The notes: a model not told the origin generated them from the letters alone. Shown: positions 32,498-41,983, numbered from the stretch's first letter. The stretch: 64,000 nt of DNA from Archaeoglobales archaeon (GCA_030055525.1 JASFYJ010000004.1:80394-144393), one strand, 5' to 3'. Program-made: numbers and translations.

Positions 32498-32827
32498 ATG
32501 GATGAGCTAGAGGAAATTAAAAGGAGAAAGTTGCTTGAACTTCAAAGACAGAGAGAGCTAGAAGAGCTGCAAAGACAGGAGGAGGCAAGGAGACAGTTTG
32601 AAGCGCAAAAGAGAGCAATATTAAAAGTCATACTCGAGCCTGAGGCGAGAGAAAGATTAACAAGATTGAAACTGGCACATCCAGAGATTGCTGAGGCTGT
32701 AGAGAATCAGATAGTTTACCTCGCCCAAGCTGGTAAAATTCAGAGCAAGATAACTGATGAGATGCTGGTAGAAATTTTAAGAAGGGCACAGGAAAAGAAA
32801 AGAGAGACGAAGATAATTAGGAAGTGA
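32498..32827 (+). CDS. PDCD5/TFAR19 family DNA-binding protein
   Basis: Helical protein (109 aa) with a long charged N-terminal helix ([20 protein letters not shown]...) and a compact three-helix core ([39 protein letters not shown]). This is the archaeal counterpart of PDCD5; a DNA-binding or chaperone-associated role is proposed. The ATG at 32498 has AAGGTGG upstream. It is part of the ribosomal protein operon. Confidence 0.93.
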   Translation: MDELEEIKRRKLLELQRQRELEELQRQEEARRQFEAQKRAILKVILEPEARERLTRLKLAHPEIAEAVENQIVYLAQAGKIQSKITDEMLVEILRRAQEKKRETKIIRK

Positions 32828-32832
32828 TTTTT

Positions 32833-32985
32833 ATGGGGAAAAAGACGTTGGGTGTAAAATTAAGGCTTGCGAGGGCTCTTAAACAGAACCGCAGAGCACC
32901 TGTATGGGTAACTATAAAAACCAAGAGAACTGTTTTTGGTAGTCCGAAAAGAAGACATTGGAGAAGGACAAAGATAAAGCCGTGA
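32833..32985 (+). CDS. rpl39e: 50S ribosomal protein L39e
   Basis: Tiny basic protein (50 aa): [50 protein letters not shown]. It lines the peptide exit tunnel. It sits between PDCD5 and L31e, with 5 and 10 nt gaps. Confidence 0.96.
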   Translation: MGKKTLGVKLRLARALKQNRRAPVWVTIKTKRTVFGSPKRRHWRRTKIKP

Positions 32986-32995
32986 GGTGGTTTTG

Positions 32996-33265
32996 ATGGC
33001 CAATATAGAGGTGGAGAGGATATATTCCCTAAGGCTTAAACATAACGTCAAAAGATTTCCAAGGTGGCTGAGGGCTAAGAAGTCCATAAGATACATTAAA
33101 AACTTCATGAGCAGGCACATGAAGGTACCACCGGAAAATGTTAAGATAGACAACGCTCTGAACGAAACAATATGGAGCAGAGGGGCTCAGAAACCACCGG
33201 CTAAGCTAAGATTAAGAGCTGTAAAGTTCGATGATGGAGTTGTAGAAGTCGAGTTAGCTAAATGA
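32996..33265 (+). CDS. rpl31e: 50S ribosomal protein L31e
   Basis: Large-subunit protein (89 aa) with VERIYSLRLKHNVKRFPRWLRAKKSI and KIDNALNETIWSRGAQKPPAKLRLRAVKF. The ATG at 32996 follows GAGGTGG. It overlaps the aIF6 start by 4 nt, giving translational coupling. Confidence 0.96.
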   Translation: MANIEVERIYSLRLKHNVKRFPRWLRAKKSIRYIKNFMSRHMKVPPENVKIDNALNETIWSRGAQKPPAKLRLRAVKFDDGVVEVELAK

Positions 33266-33912
33266 GGCTCGCAGCCGTAGCTGGAAACCCACTTGTAGGG
33301 ATGTACGCTAAATCATCTGAAGATTTTGCAATAGTCGGTGTAAACAGTGAGATCTTTGAAACACTCATACTTGAAGAGTTGAACGTTGAAGTTATAAGAA
33401 CAACTATAGCGGGTTCAGAATTAGTAGGGGCTTTAGTTGCTATGAACTCCAACGGCGTTGTAGTGAGCTCAAACATATTCAAAAAAGAGCTTGAGACGTT
33501 AGAAAGGAAGCTAGAAGTAAAGGTTATAGATTCTGCAATGACGTGCTTTGGTAACAATTTTTGCGTAAACGATAGAGGTGGCTTGGCAAATCCAGAAATC
33601 GAAGTAAAGATCATTGAAGAAGTGGCGGAATTCTTGGATATTGAAATCGTAAAAACAACCGTTGGTGGTATAAAAACAGTCGGAATGGCAGCTGTGATAA
33701 CCAACAAAGGTGGATTGGTACATCCCAACGTAACTGAATGGGAAAAGAAGAGGATAGAAAAAGTTGTTGGCGTGGAAGTTGTAGGTGGGACTGTAAATTT
33801 TGGAAACGACATGGTTGGGTCGAGTATTGTGGCAAATTCTAAGGGTTGTGTTATTGGTAGAGAGACGACGGGTTTTGAGCTTGGAATAATTATGGATGCC
33901 CTATTTCCATGA
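33262..33912 (+). CDS. eif6: Translation initiation factor 6 (aIF6)
   Basis: Ribosome anti-association factor (216 aa) with fivefold pseudosymmetry, visible as repeated NxxGxVVSS-like units: MNSNGVVVSSNIFKKE, VNDRGGLANPEIE, TNKGGLVHPNVTEWE, ANSKGCVIGRETTGFEL. It binds the 50S subunit near L14/L24e. It is placed, as in other Euryarchaeota, between L31e and LX. Confidence 0.96.
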   Translation: MRLAAVAGNPLVGMYAKSSEDFAIVGVNSEIFETLILEELNVEVIRTTIAGSELVGALVAMNSNGVVVSSNIFKKELETLERKLEVKVIDSAMTCFGNNFCVNDRGGLANPEIEVKIIEEVAEFLDIEIVKTTVGGIKTVGMAAVITNKGGLVHPNVTEWEKKRIEKVVGVEVVGGTVNFGNDMVGSSIVANSKGCVIGRETTGFELGIIMDALFP

Positions 33913-33921
33913 GGTGGTTTT

Positions 33922-34098
33922 ATGATGTTTGAAGTTCAAGGTAGGTTTAAAATTCAGGATGGCTGGCGGAAGTTTAGAAAGATCGTTGATGCTAGTAACG
34001 AAAAGCAGGCGATGGAGAGGGTTTATTCTCTACTTGGAAGCAATCACAAGGTTAAAAGAAATTTGATAAAAATAGAGGGAGTTAAGGTGATACAATGA
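33922..34098 (+). CDS. rpl18a: 50S ribosomal protein L18Ae (LX)
   Basis: Short archaeal LX protein (58 aa): MFEVQGRFKIQDGWRKFRK, ASNEKQAMERVYSLLGSNH, KVKRNLIKIEGV. It starts ATG-ATG after GAGGTGG. The stop overlaps the prefoldin start (ATGA). Confidence 0.93.
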   Translation: MMFEVQGRFKIQDGWRKFRKIVDASNEKQAMERVYSLLGSNHKVKRNLIKIEGVKVIQ

Positions 34099-34520
34099 AC
34101 GAACAGGAGGTACAAAGAAAGCTCATATATTTGCAGCAACTACAGGGAGAAGCGGAAAATCTGCAAAGAAGAATCGTTGAAATGGAGCTTTTACTTTCAG
34201 AGTACAACAAAACCTTGGAAACTTTGGAGTTTTTTAATTCCATCGACGGCAGTGTGGAAGTTCTGATGAACCTCGGCGGCGGAGTTTTTGCGTATGTAGA
34301 TGTTAAGGAGAACAAGAAGTTCTTAATAGATATTGGAGCAGGAATAGTTGCCGAGAGAGAAGTCAGTGAGGCAATTGAGTTTATCAAGAGCAGGATAGCG
34401 AAGGTAGAGGATACTATTCAAAAAGCTTCGGCTGCACTTAGAGGGATTGTTGAGGAAGCTACAAAGATCCAGAACGAACTAGCAAGCTACAAGGAGGAAA
34501 GTGATGTTCAAAAGCCTTAA
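34095..34520 (+). CDS. pfdA: Prefoldin alpha subunit
   Basis: Jellyfish-shaped chaperone subunit (141 aa) with N- and C-terminal coiled-coil helices (RKLIYLQQLQGEAENLQRRIVEM; EAIEFIKSRIAKVEDTIQKAS) around the beta-hairpin core (VEVLMNLGGGVFAYVDV, FLIDIGAGIVAEREV). It delivers nascent chains to the thermosome. Its end overlaps ftsY, a common archaeal linkage. Confidence 0.94.
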   Translation: MNEQEVQRKLIYLQQLQGEAENLQRRIVEMELLLSEYNKTLETLEFFNSIDGSVEVLMNLGGGVFAYVDVKENKKFLIDIGAGIVAEREVSEAIEFIKSRIAKVEDTIQKASAALRGIVEEATKIQNELASYKEESDVQKP

Positions 34521-35517
34521 AGAAAAACTCTCAAAGTTCGTAAAGAAGATCGACAGTGAGGAAGAAAAGGTAGTTGAGGCAAAAGCGGAAATTGGAGAAG
34601 ATAAAGAGAAGGATGAGAAAAAGTTAGGGTTGAAAGAGAAGTTATCTGCTGTACTGTTGAGTGGAGAGGTAATAATAGACGAAAAAAAGGTTGATGATGT
34701 TCTTTATGAGCTCGAAGGTATTTTACTAGAAAGTGATGTGGCTTTTGAGGTTGTTGAAGAGATCTCCACAAATTTGAAGAGTAAACTTGTTGGCAAGCGC
34801 AAAAAAATCGGAGAAAAATTGTCTGAAATAGTCCTTTCTGAGCTTAAAGCAACTCTTTTTGAGATACTGAATCAGAACAGTTTTGATTTTGATGAATGGG
34901 TAGATGAAAAGCTTAAAGTTAAAAGACCGTTGAATATAATTTTTGTTGGTGTTAATGGAACCGGCAAAACTACAACGATCGCAAAAGTAGCAAGAAGGCT
35001 GCAAAAAAGTGGCTATTCTGTAGTATTAGCTGCTGGAGATACTTTCAGGGCTGGAGCAATAGAGCAGCTTGAAGAACATGCTCAAAGATTGGGTTTGAAG
35101 TTGATAAAACATAAAAGTGGTTCAGATCCGGCGGCGGTTATTTTTGACGCTCTAAAGCATGCCGAAAGCAAGGGAGTGGATGTTGTTCTCTCAGATACAG
35201 CTGGAAGAATGCATACTAAAAAGAATCTAATAGATCAGCTTGAAAAAATCAAGAGAGTTACGAAGCCGGACTTGACGATCTTTGTGGATGAAAGCATAGC
35301 TGGGAATGATGCAGTTGAGAGAGCTAGGATGTTCAATGAAGCAGTAGGGATAGATTGCAGCATTCTTACAAAAATCGATGCAGATCCTAAAGGTGGAACC
35401 GCTATTTCAATCTGTCAGGTAACTAAAAAACCTCTCATTTTCCTTGGTACAGGTCAAAATTACGAAGATCTTGTGAAATTTGATCCAAACTGGCTTATAA
35501 GTAGAATATTCTCATGA
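34504..35517 (+). CDS. ftsY: SRP receptor FtsY
   Basis: GTPase receptor for the signal recognition particle (337 aa). A charged N-terminal A domain (to about residue 50) precedes the helical N domain and the G domain, with GVNGTGKTTTIAKVA, DTFRAGAIEQLEEHA, SDTAGRMHTKKNL and TKIDADPKGG. It pairs functionally with the 7S RNA at 23.9 kb. It overlaps pfdA by 17 nt and cofC by 4 nt. Confidence 0.96.
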   Translation: MFKSLKEKLSKFVKKIDSEEEKVVEAKAEIGEDKEKDEKKLGLKEKLSAVLLSGEVIIDEKKVDDVLYELEGILLESDVAFEVVEEISTNLKSKLVGKRKKIGEKLSEIVLSELKATLFEILNQNSFDFDEWVDEKLKVKRPLNIIFVGVNGTGKTTTIAKVARRLQKSGYSVVLAAGDTFRAGAIEQLEEHAQRLGLKLIKHKSGSDPAAVIFDALKHAESKGVDVVLSDTAGRMHTKKNLIDQLEKIKRVTKPDLTIFVDESIAGNDAVERARMFNEAVGIDCSILTKIDADPKGGTAISICQVTKKPLIFLGTGQNYEDLVKFDPNWLISRIFS

Positions 35518-36116
35518 AGGTCGTAATACCGTTCAAATTTTTCAATCCGAAGTCAAGACTTTCTTCGATTTTAGGTGAAAAAGACCGTAAAACTCTCGCA
35601 ATTTTGATGTTAAAAGATGTAATCGATGTTCTCAAAAGGTGCGACTGTGATGTAACAGTTATAACTCCTATACACATAGATGTAGATGCAAAAATCAAGC
35701 TTGATCAAAGAACGCTCGACGATGTGGTAAATGAAGAACTAAAAGATGTTCCAAAAGCTGTTATCATGTCTGATCTACCTTTGCTGAACGAGGAAGTGGT
35801 AAATAGATTCTTTGAAACTGATGGTGATGTTATTATAGCTCCGGGAAGAAGGTGTGGTACAAACATGCTCCTTGTTAGGAAGAAAGGTTTTAGGGTTTCC
35901 TATCACTATGGAAGCTTTTTGAAGCATTTAAAGATAGCTAGGGAACTTAGTATGGATGTAAAAGTATTTGACTCTTTCCTAGCTTCAGTCGACATTGATG
36001 ATGAGGGGGATCTTTTGGAGTTGATGATACACGGCAAGGGTAAAAGATCTGAAGAGTTTCTAAGATCTTTAGGCTTTAAAGTAGAGTTTGAAAAAGTTCC
36101 GAAACTTGTGAGGTAG
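35514..36116 (+). CDS. cofC: 2-phospho-L-lactate guanylyltransferase
   Basis: F420 biosynthesis enzyme (200 aa) that activates phospholactate with GTP. Motifs are VIPFKFFNPKSRLSSILGEKDR (nucleotide loop), AVIMSDLPLLNEE, IIAPGRRCGTNMLLV and SVDIDDEGDLLELMIHG. The product is used by CofD. It agrees with the F420-dependent Mtd in the window. It is translationally coupled to ftsY. Confidence 0.93.
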   Translation: MKVVIPFKFFNPKSRLSSILGEKDRKTLAILMLKDVIDVLKRCDCDVTVITPIHIDVDAKIKLDQRTLDDVVNEELKDVPKAVIMSDLPLLNEEVVNRFFETDGDVIIAPGRRCGTNMLLVRKKGFRVSYHYGSFLKHLKIARELSMDVKVFDSFLASVDIDDEGDLLELMIHGKGKRSEEFLRSLGFKVEFEKVPKLVR

Positions 36117-36147
36117 CTTTTTATACAAACGAAACTTTATTCTATCG

Positions 36148-37104
36148 ATGGAAGAAATCGAAATCTGGGTAGAGAAATATAGGCCGAAAACGCTGGATGA
36201 AGTTGTTGGGCAGGACGAGATAATAGGGAGATTGAAGGGATATGTAAAGCAAAAAAATATCCCTCATTTACTTTTCAGCGGTCCGCCAGGAACAGGAAAG
36301 ACTGCTACGGCAATTGCTTTAGCAAGAGACCTCTTTGGTGATGCTTGGCGTGACAATTTTATAGAACTAAATGCAAGTGATGAGAGAGGAATTGATGTAG
36401 TTAGGCATAAGATAAAAGAATTTGCACGCACCGCTCCAATTGGTGGAGCAGCTTTCAAAATAATCTTTCTGGATGAAGCAGATGCTTTAACAGCGGATGC
36501 TCAGGCAGCACTTAGAAGAACAATGGAGATGTTCTCAAAGAACTGTCGTTTCATACTTAGCTGCAATTATCTTAGCAGGATAATAGAGCCTATACAGAGC
36601 AGATGCGCTATTTTCAAGTTTAGACCAGTTCCAAAAGAGGCTATGAAGAAGAGAATACTTATGATCTGCCAGAGGGAAGGTGTTAAAATATCGGAAAAAG
36701 GACTGGAAACGCTTCTTTACATAGCAAACGGTGATTTCAGGAGGGCTATAAATGCATTGCAGGGGGCAGCTGCGATGGGAGAGGTAATAGATGAAGAAAG
36801 TATTTATCAGATAACAGCAACAGCACGCCCTGAAGAGATAGGAAAGCTTATAGAGGTAGCTTTGAAAGGAGATTTCATGAAGGCAAGGGAATTACTCGAT
36901 AAACTTATGGTCAACTACGGAATGAGCGGGGAAGATGTGATAAATCAGCTTTTTAGAGAGATAATAGCAGCTCAGATAGATGAAAGACTGAAGGTTTTGC
37001 TCATAGATAAGCTTGGTGAGATAGATTTCAGGCTGACAGAGGGAGCTAATGAAAGGATTCAGCTTGAAGCTTATCTTGCATACCTTTCTACTCTGAAAAA
37101 ATGA
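36148..37104 (+). CDS. rfcS: Replication factor C small subunit
   Basis: AAA+ clamp-loader subunit (318 aa). EKYRPKTLDEVVGQ opens the protein; Walker A is FSGPPGTGKTATAIAL, Walker B IFLDEADALT, and the Arg-finger SRC motif is in EPIQSRCAIFKF. It is complete, with no intein. A TATA-like TTTTTATACAAACG lies about 25 nt upstream. It overlaps taw3 by 4 nt. Confidence 0.96.
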   Translation: MEEIEIWVEKYRPKTLDEVVGQDEIIGRLKGYVKQKNIPHLLFSGPPGTGKTATAIALARDLFGDAWRDNFIELNASDERGIDVVRHKIKEFARTAPIGGAAFKIIFLDEADALTADAQAALRRTMEMFSKNCRFILSCNYLSRIIEPIQSRCAIFKFRPVPKEAMKKRILMICQREGVKISEKGLETLLYIANGDFRRAINALQGAAAMGEVIDEESIYQITATARPEEIGKLIEVALKGDFMKARELLDKLMVNYGMSGEDVINQLFREIIAAQIDERLKVLLIDKLGEIDFRLTEGANERIQLEAYLAYLSTLKK

Positions 37105-37667
37105 CGTGGATATTAAAAGAGGAAAGAATTTTCTGCTACGAAGAGGCAAAGAAGAGGGGAGAAGTGGATGAAGATATAATATATTTACTTGATTTGATAA
37201 ATAGTTTTGATAGTTATGTGACACTCTCAAGCTGCAGTGGAAGAATAGCTGTTCTTGAAATACCGGAAATTGGAAATAAAAAGTCGGCAAAATTTCTTGG
37301 GAAGTGGCATAGAGCCGTCGAACTGGGGGAAGTTAAAGATGCTGCCATTAAGTGCAGAGAATTAGCTTGGTTCATCCAGTACCCACCTATACTCCACATA
37401 GCCTGCAAAACGCTTGAAGATGCTTACAAGCTTGCTAAGATTGCAAACGATGCTGGCTTTAGAAGATGCGGGTTGATTTCCTTTAAGAACTTTGTTTTGG
37501 AGGTTTGCTCTTGGGAAAGGATAGAGTTGCCTGTTGCTGAAAACGGGAAGATGATCTTGGATGATTTATATTTGTCAAAAGTGATAGAGATCGCCAACTT
37601 CAAGTTGGAGAAGGGAAAGTCGAGACTTAAAAAATTTTACGAAATTCTTTGTTGTTTGAAGACGTAA
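37101..37667 (+). CDS. taw3: tRNA(Phe) wyosine-derivative methyltransferase Taw3
   Basis: SAM-dependent N4-methyltransferase of wybutosine-type tRNA modification (188 aa). It is recognised by YVTLSSCSGRIAVLE, KFLGKWHR, PPILHIACKTLEDAYKLAKIANDAGFRRCGLISF and ELPVAENGKMILDDLYL. It acts on position 37 of tRNA-Phe after Taw1 and Taw2, neither of which is in the window. Its last 31 nt overlap the convergent DUF373 gene. Confidence 0.93.
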   Translation: MTWILKEERIFCYEEAKKRGEVDEDIIYLLDLINSFDSYVTLSSCSGRIAVLEIPEIGNKKSAKFLGKWHRAVELGEVKDAAIKCRELAWFIQYPPILHIACKTLEDAYKLAKIANDAGFRRCGLISFKNFVLEVCSWERIELPVAENGKMILDDLYLSKVIEIANFKLEKGKSRLKKFYEILCCLKT

Positions 37668-38656
37668 AACCCAGCAAATGCTACTATCATTGCCAAAAAG
37701 AAAGCTAAAACCAGCTCTCTTAAATCAAAATTTATCAAAAACCTTGCCGAGCTCCAGAGGATTATGGAGCATGATATGATGAGGAAAGTTATGGAGTAGT
37801 ACTTTCTTGTACTCCTTCCTTCTGCATAAGAATCCGCAGCCCTTGCAAATGTGAGCAACAAACCAGATATCGTAAACCAAGCTATACTATGCAGTATGAA
37901 GATCGTAAAAATTCTGTAATCCTCCTCTGCTACAGCTGCATTGACGCCTTGTATTATTCCAACGATCAGAAGTATAGCTGAAGTGATGTACAAAACAAAA
38001 GAAACTCTACCCTCGACAAAGGACCTCTTTATTGCAGCAGCATAATTTTCTACACTTCTATCCCAGCCATAGGCCTTTGCAAGGAAATAAACTCCAAGAA
38101 AGAGAATTATCCCCCCAATTCCAAGTTCTGGATATCTGAAAAGTAAAGCTAGGGAGTAGACTAGAAAGATCATTCCTATTGGTGCCAAAGTTATCTTTGC
38201 TATCTTTGGATCGTTAAGCATCCTTCTTATCATAAAATAAGTGCTTTCTATTGTTTTGCTCTGCTTTACAACAACTCTCTGCACAGAATCAACTTTAAAG
38301 CGGGAGTATATAAGTGGAAGAATAAATTCATCCTCTGATCCATCAGTGACAACTAAAACACTTTCTGGCTTTATGGTTTCAGCAATTTCGTCAAGTTGCT
38401 GGGCTATCTTTTTGTCTGAAACTGTTCCAACTTTTTTGTCTCCACACACAACAACGACATCGCACTCTTCATGCTTAGATACTTCGTCGCACACTTTTAC
38501 ACCAGCGAGCATTGCATTAACGTCCGAGTCTTCAGGATCTGCTATGCCGAGTTTTAATGAAGCATTAAGTACGTTCTCTCTTCCAATGACCGGAGAAGAT
38601 ACTCCGGCCTTTTCGCCAAGATCATTATCTCTATCTATAACAATTACAAGTTTCAC
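37637..38656 (-). CDS. DUF373 family membrane protein
   Basis: Archaeal protein (339 aa) with a cytosolic N-terminal Rossmann-like half (LVIVIDRDNDLGEKAGVSSPVIGRENVL, then GLADPEDSDVNAMLAG-type sequence and VLVVTDGSEDEFILP). Roughly six transmembrane helices follow from residue about 165 on. IDRDNDLG and DPEDSDVNA are DUF373 hallmarks. Function is unknown. Convergent overlap with taw3. Confidence 0.88.
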   Translation of the reverse strand: MKLVIVIDRDNDLGEKAGVSSPVIGRENVLNASLKLGIADPEDSDVNAMLAGVKVCDEVSKHEECDVVVVCGDKKVGTVSDKKIAQQLDEIAETIKPESVLVVTDGSEDEFILPLIYSRFKVDSVQRVVVKQSKTIESTYFMIRRMLNDPKIAKITLAPIGMIFLVYSLALLFRYPELGIGGIILFLGVYFLAKAYGWDRSVENYAAAIKRSFVEGRVSFVLYITSAILLIVGIIQGVNAAVAEEDYRIFTIFILHSIAWFTISGLLLTFARAADSYAEGRSTRKYYSITFLIISCSIILWSSARFLINFDLRELVLAFFLAMIVAFAGFYVFKQQRIS

Positions 38657-38688
38657 GAAAATAAATAAGGGAAGTAGACTATAAAAAA

Positions 38689-39843
38689 CTAACCAAGCTT
38701 TCCAAGGACTTCTTTAGCTATTGTATTAAGTTGAATCTCTTTTGTGCCCTCATATATTTCGGTTATCTTCGCATCTCTGTAGAACCTTTCAACTTCGTAT
38801 TCGGCTATGTAACCATATCCTCCGTGGAACTGTATAGCCTCATCGCATATCTTTACAGCAATTTTTCCGGCAAGATATTTAGCCATCGAAGTCAGTCCGG
38901 GATCTATTCTTCCCTGATCGTAGTTCCAAGCAGCTTTATAAACCAGTAACCTTGTAGCCTCCAAGAGTGTTTTCAAATCTGCCAACCTATGCTGAATGGC
39001 TTGAAAAGCTCCTATAGGTTGACCAAACTGTTTTCTTTGCTTTAGATAATTTACAGCTCTATCAAAAGCTCCCTGAGCAATGCCTAAAGCCTGAGATGCA
39101 ATCTCAACTCTGCTTTCATCGAAAAATTCCATAACCTGATAAAATCCCCTGTTTAGCTGTCCAATTATTGCAGATTCATCAACTCGCACGTTTTTAAAGG
39201 AAACTTCCGCTGTAGGAGAAGCCCTTATTCCCATTTTTCCGTGTATCTTGTTTACAGAAACTCCAGGCGTATTCTTTTTTATCAGAAAGGTCGTAAACCC
39301 TCTATACCTTGGCTTAGCTTCAGAATCAGTAACAGCAAGCACTATATAGTAATCTGCAATTGTTCCATTTGTTATGAAAGTTTTTGTTCCATTTATCACC
39401 CATTCGTTTCCATCTTTTTCAGCCTTTGTTTTAATAGCAGTAAGATCGCTTCCAGCATCTGGTTCTGTATAGCAGCCTGCCGTAATTGCTTTTCCCTTTG
39501 CAACTTTGTTTAAAACCTCCTTTTTTTGTTCTTCACTACCAAATCTCATTACGACTTCTGAACTAAAGTCTGCAAGGATTATTGCACTCCCGATAGTACT
39601 GTCAGCGCGGCAAAACTCTTCTACAATTAAAGTGTTTTCTAAGATCCCCATCCCGCCACCGCCATAATCTTCTGGAAAATGTACACCTATAAATCCAAGC
39701 TCTGCAGCTTTCCTCCACAACTCGAAGGGGAACTCCTCTTTTTTATCAAACTCTTCTGCTATTTCTTTTTTGAATTCGTTAGATGCAAACTCTCTTGCGG
39801 CTTTTTTGATATCCATCTGTTCCTGCGTCAGTTCGAAGTTCAT
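38689..39843 (-). CDS. Acyl-CoA dehydrogenase
   Basis: Classical acyl-CoA dehydrogenase (384 aa from the ATG at 39843; the frame runs to 39873). MNFELTQEQMDIKKAAREFA opens the family; CYTEPDAGSDLTAIKTKAEKDG and WVINGTKTFITNGTIADYYIV bind FAD; IRASPTAEVSFKNVRV and the C-terminal HGGYGYIAEYEVERFYRDAKI are standard. The catalytic Glu is expected in the IYEGTKEIQ segment. It signals beta-oxidation or short-chain acyl-CoA metabolism, which is unusual beside MCR but usual for Archaeoglobus. Confidence 0.94.
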   Translation of the reverse strand: MNFELTQEQMDIKKAAREFASNEFKKEIAEEFDKKEEFPFELWRKAAELGFIGVHFPEDYGGGGMGILENTLIVEEFCRADSTIGSAIILADFSSEVVMRFGSEEQKKEVLNKVAKGKAITAGCYTEPDAGSDLTAIKTKAEKDGNEWVINGTKTFITNGTIADYYIVLAVTDSEAKPRYRGFTTFLIKKNTPGVSVNKIHGKMGIRASPTAEVSFKNVRVDESAIIGQLNRGFYQVMEFFDESRVEIASQALGIAQGAFDRAVNYLKQRKQFGQPIGAFQAIQHRLADLKTLLEATRLLVYKAAWNYDQGRIDPGLTSMAKYLAGKIAVKICDEAIQFHGGYGYIAEYEVERFYRDAKITEIYEGTKEIQLNTIAKEVLGKLG

Positions 39844-39945
39844 ATCACAAAGTTGTGGATAAATTAAAAACATTTGCGAATTTTTCTTTTCTAGATCGTA
39901 AATTATATTTCTCTCTGAAACTTAAAGAAAAAGACTTCAAAAATT

Positions 39946-40746
39946 TTAATTTTTTAAAAATTCAAGAACAATTTTTATAAATTCCTCTCTTTTTTGTCCT
40001 AGCAGCGCATGGCCAGCATCCTCAAATATCACAAGCCTCGAATTCGGAATCAGTTGAGCTAAAATTTTACTGTTTTCTGGTGGTACAATCAGGTCTTTTC
40101 CCGCCCCTACAATCAAAGTCGGATGTTTTAGGTTTTTCAATCTTTCTGTTGCATCGAAATTCAGTAAAGCTTGTAACTGCTTAGCGTAAATTTCTGGAGG
40201 TGTTTGGTAAGTTGAGTACCTTTTTATTATTTTTTCTACAACGTCTCTATGCTTTTCGAGGTACTCTGGAGGGTGTAGTACTTTTAAAGTTTCTCTCGCT
40301 ATTTCTTCAGCGCTCATCTTCGATCTGTCCATAGTAAAGAATCTTATAGCTTCTTCTCTTGGTGGTACTGCCAAGGTTCCCCCAGGATGGGTTACAACGA
40401 GAACCAGTTTTTCAACTCTCTCGGGATAGCTTAAAGCTATTTCTTGAGCTATCATTCCCCCCATCGATATTCCTAAGATATGGGCCCTATTTATCCCTAA
40501 AGAATTCATCAGTTCAACTGTATCGTCGGCAAAAATTTTTATTGAGTATTCTCCATCTGGTTTATCACTTCTGCCAGATCCCCTGTTGTCGAATACTACT
40601 ACTTTAAAATGTTTTGAAAACTCATTTAGGATGAGCGGGTCCCACCACAGTACGTTTCCACCCAAGCCCATTATCATTAATAACGGAAAACCACTTCCGT
40701 AAACTTCGTAGTAGAGTTTTATACCGTTCACATATGCAAAGGGCAT
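39946..40746 (-). CDS. Alpha/beta-fold hydrolase
   Basis: Serine hydrolase (266 aa). The oxyanion region is MGLGGNVLWW; the nucleophile elbow GISMGGM has Ser at about residue 94; the acid is expected in VGAGKDLIVPPEN; His is in EDAGHALLGQ. VVFDNRGSGRSDKPDGEYSI is typical of esterase/lactonase members. It has no operon partners; a role in fatty-acid or ester breakdown is possible given the adjacent dehydrogenase. Confidence 0.88.
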   Translation of the reverse strand: MPFAYVNGIKLYYEVYGSGFPLLMIMGLGGNVLWWDPLILNEFSKHFKVVVFDNRGSGRSDKPDGEYSIKIFADDTVELMNSLGINRAHILGISMGGMIAQEIALSYPERVEKLVLVVTHPGGTLAVPPREEAIRFFTMDRSKMSAEEIARETLKVLHPPEYLEKHRDVVEKIIKRYSTYQTPPEIYAKQLQALLNFDATERLKNLKHPTLIVGAGKDLIVPPENSKILAQLIPNSRLVIFEDAGHALLGQKREEFIKIVLEFLKN

Positions 40747-40793
40747 AGCAAAGTTAGAATGGGACGTTTAAAAAATTTGACTTTTTGGGGTTA

Positions 40794-41585
40794 CTAATGG
40801 ATCTCTTCCAGTATCTTGTTCATCTCTACTGCTTTATCTTTCAGAATTTCAATAGCTTTACGTACAACTTCTTTAACAGGCAAAGCTCCAGTACCTTCAG
40901 CATTGAAGAGATAATCGTTTGTTTCTTCGACGCTTATTGCTTTTAATTCACATGCTTTTACACATTCAAGACACATCGAGCAATTCAGAAGATTTGAAAC
41001 TTCTATCTTTTCCTTCTTTGTGAGTACGTTTCTTGGACATGCGTCTATACAGTCCTCACAAAGATTGCACTTTTCAGAGATCTCGATTTTCGGGATTATC
41101 TTGTAGTAGCAAACTGAAACAGGCTGGAACTTCGCATGTTCTTTTCCTGTACCAAGTCTTGCAACGGCTTCAATCATCAACTGTTGACCATCAAACAGCT
41201 CTATTACAGGAATGTTGTCGTAGACGAAAGTAATTTGAGGATCGTCGCTTATAAAATCTCCGGAATAAACAACCTTTGGTCCCTCAACGTTCAGTCTTAA
41301 AGATATCTGACAGTTTGGACAACCCTCCCCACCGCAAACGCATTCGCTTGGAAGGTTGAAACGATTAAGATCTGTTTTAATTGGAATTAAACCTATCCTG
41401 TGGGCTATCATCTCATCGTAAACGTAGCTTGTGTTAACGTAGAAGTCTACGTAATCTACTGCAAGCGTTGGAACCAAAGATTTCATCGCTCTTCGCAAAG
41501 AGTTCGCAAGTGCAAGAGAGCAATCTCTTAAAATAAATTTGATCGAATATGTACTTTCCTCAACTATTTCTATCTTGGGTTTCAT
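40794..41585 (-). CDS. rpo3: DNA-directed RNA polymerase subunit D (Rpo3) with two 4Fe-4S motifs
   Basis: Assembly subunit homologous to bacterial alpha and RPB3 (263 aa). The dimerisation part includes LALANSLRRAMKSLVPTLAVDYV and IAHRIGLIPI. A ferredoxin-like insert at about residues 170-220 has two complete cysteine sets, CNLCEDCIDACP and CSMCLECVKAC. It could therefore bind two 4Fe-4S clusters, whereas many archaea keep one or none. It is the last gene of the S13-S4-S11-rpo3 operon and abuts the S11 stop. Confidence 0.96.
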   Translation of the reverse strand: MKPKIEIVEESTYSIKFILRDCSLALANSLRRAMKSLVPTLAVDYVDFYVNTSYVYDEMIAHRIGLIPIKTDLNRFNLPSECVCGGEGCPNCQISLRLNVEGPKVVYSGDFISDDPQITFVYDNIPVIELFDGQQLMIEAVARLGTGKEHAKFQPVSVCYYKIIPKIEISEKCNLCEDCIDACPRNVLTKKEKIEVSNLLNCSMCLECVKACELKAISVEETNDYLFNAEGTGALPVKEVVRKAIEILKDKAVEMNKILEEIH

Positions 41586-41983
41586 CAGACCCTCCTTCCC
41601 CTCTTTCCACCGGGAGGTCTAGTACCGTCGTGTGGTATGGGAGTTACATCTTCAATTCTTCCGATTTTAAGTCCAGACCTTGCTAGGGCTCTTATCGCTG
41701 CTTGCGCTCCTGGGCCAGGTGTTGTACTCTTGTTTCCACCAGGAGCCCTAACCTTTATGTGTACGCCTTCAATTCCTTTTTCTTTAGCTACGGCTGCAGC
41801 TCTTAAGGCTGCCTGCATGGCTGTGTAGGGGTTCCCCTCATCTCTTGCAGCCTTTACGATCATCCCTCCACTGACACGAGCGATCATCTCACTGCCTGTT
41901 ATGTCTGTTATCGTTATAATCGTGTTGTTGTAGCTGCTAAATATGTGCGCTATCCCCCATCTGGGTTTCTTCTTCTCGCTCAT
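41585..41983 (-). CDS. rps11: 30S ribosomal protein S11
   Basis: Platform protein (132 aa): [51 protein letters not shown] and the tail [14 protein letters not shown]. Its stop overlaps rpo3's start by one base, and its start overlaps S4's stop by 4 nt, showing tight coupling. Confidence 0.97.
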   Translation of the reverse strand: MSEKKKPRWGIAHIFSSYNNTIITITDITGSEMIARVSGGMIVKAARDEGNPYTAMQAALRAAAVAKEKGIEGVHIKVRAPGGNKSTTPGPGAQAAIRALARSGLKIGRIEDVTPIPHDGTRPPGGKRGRRV

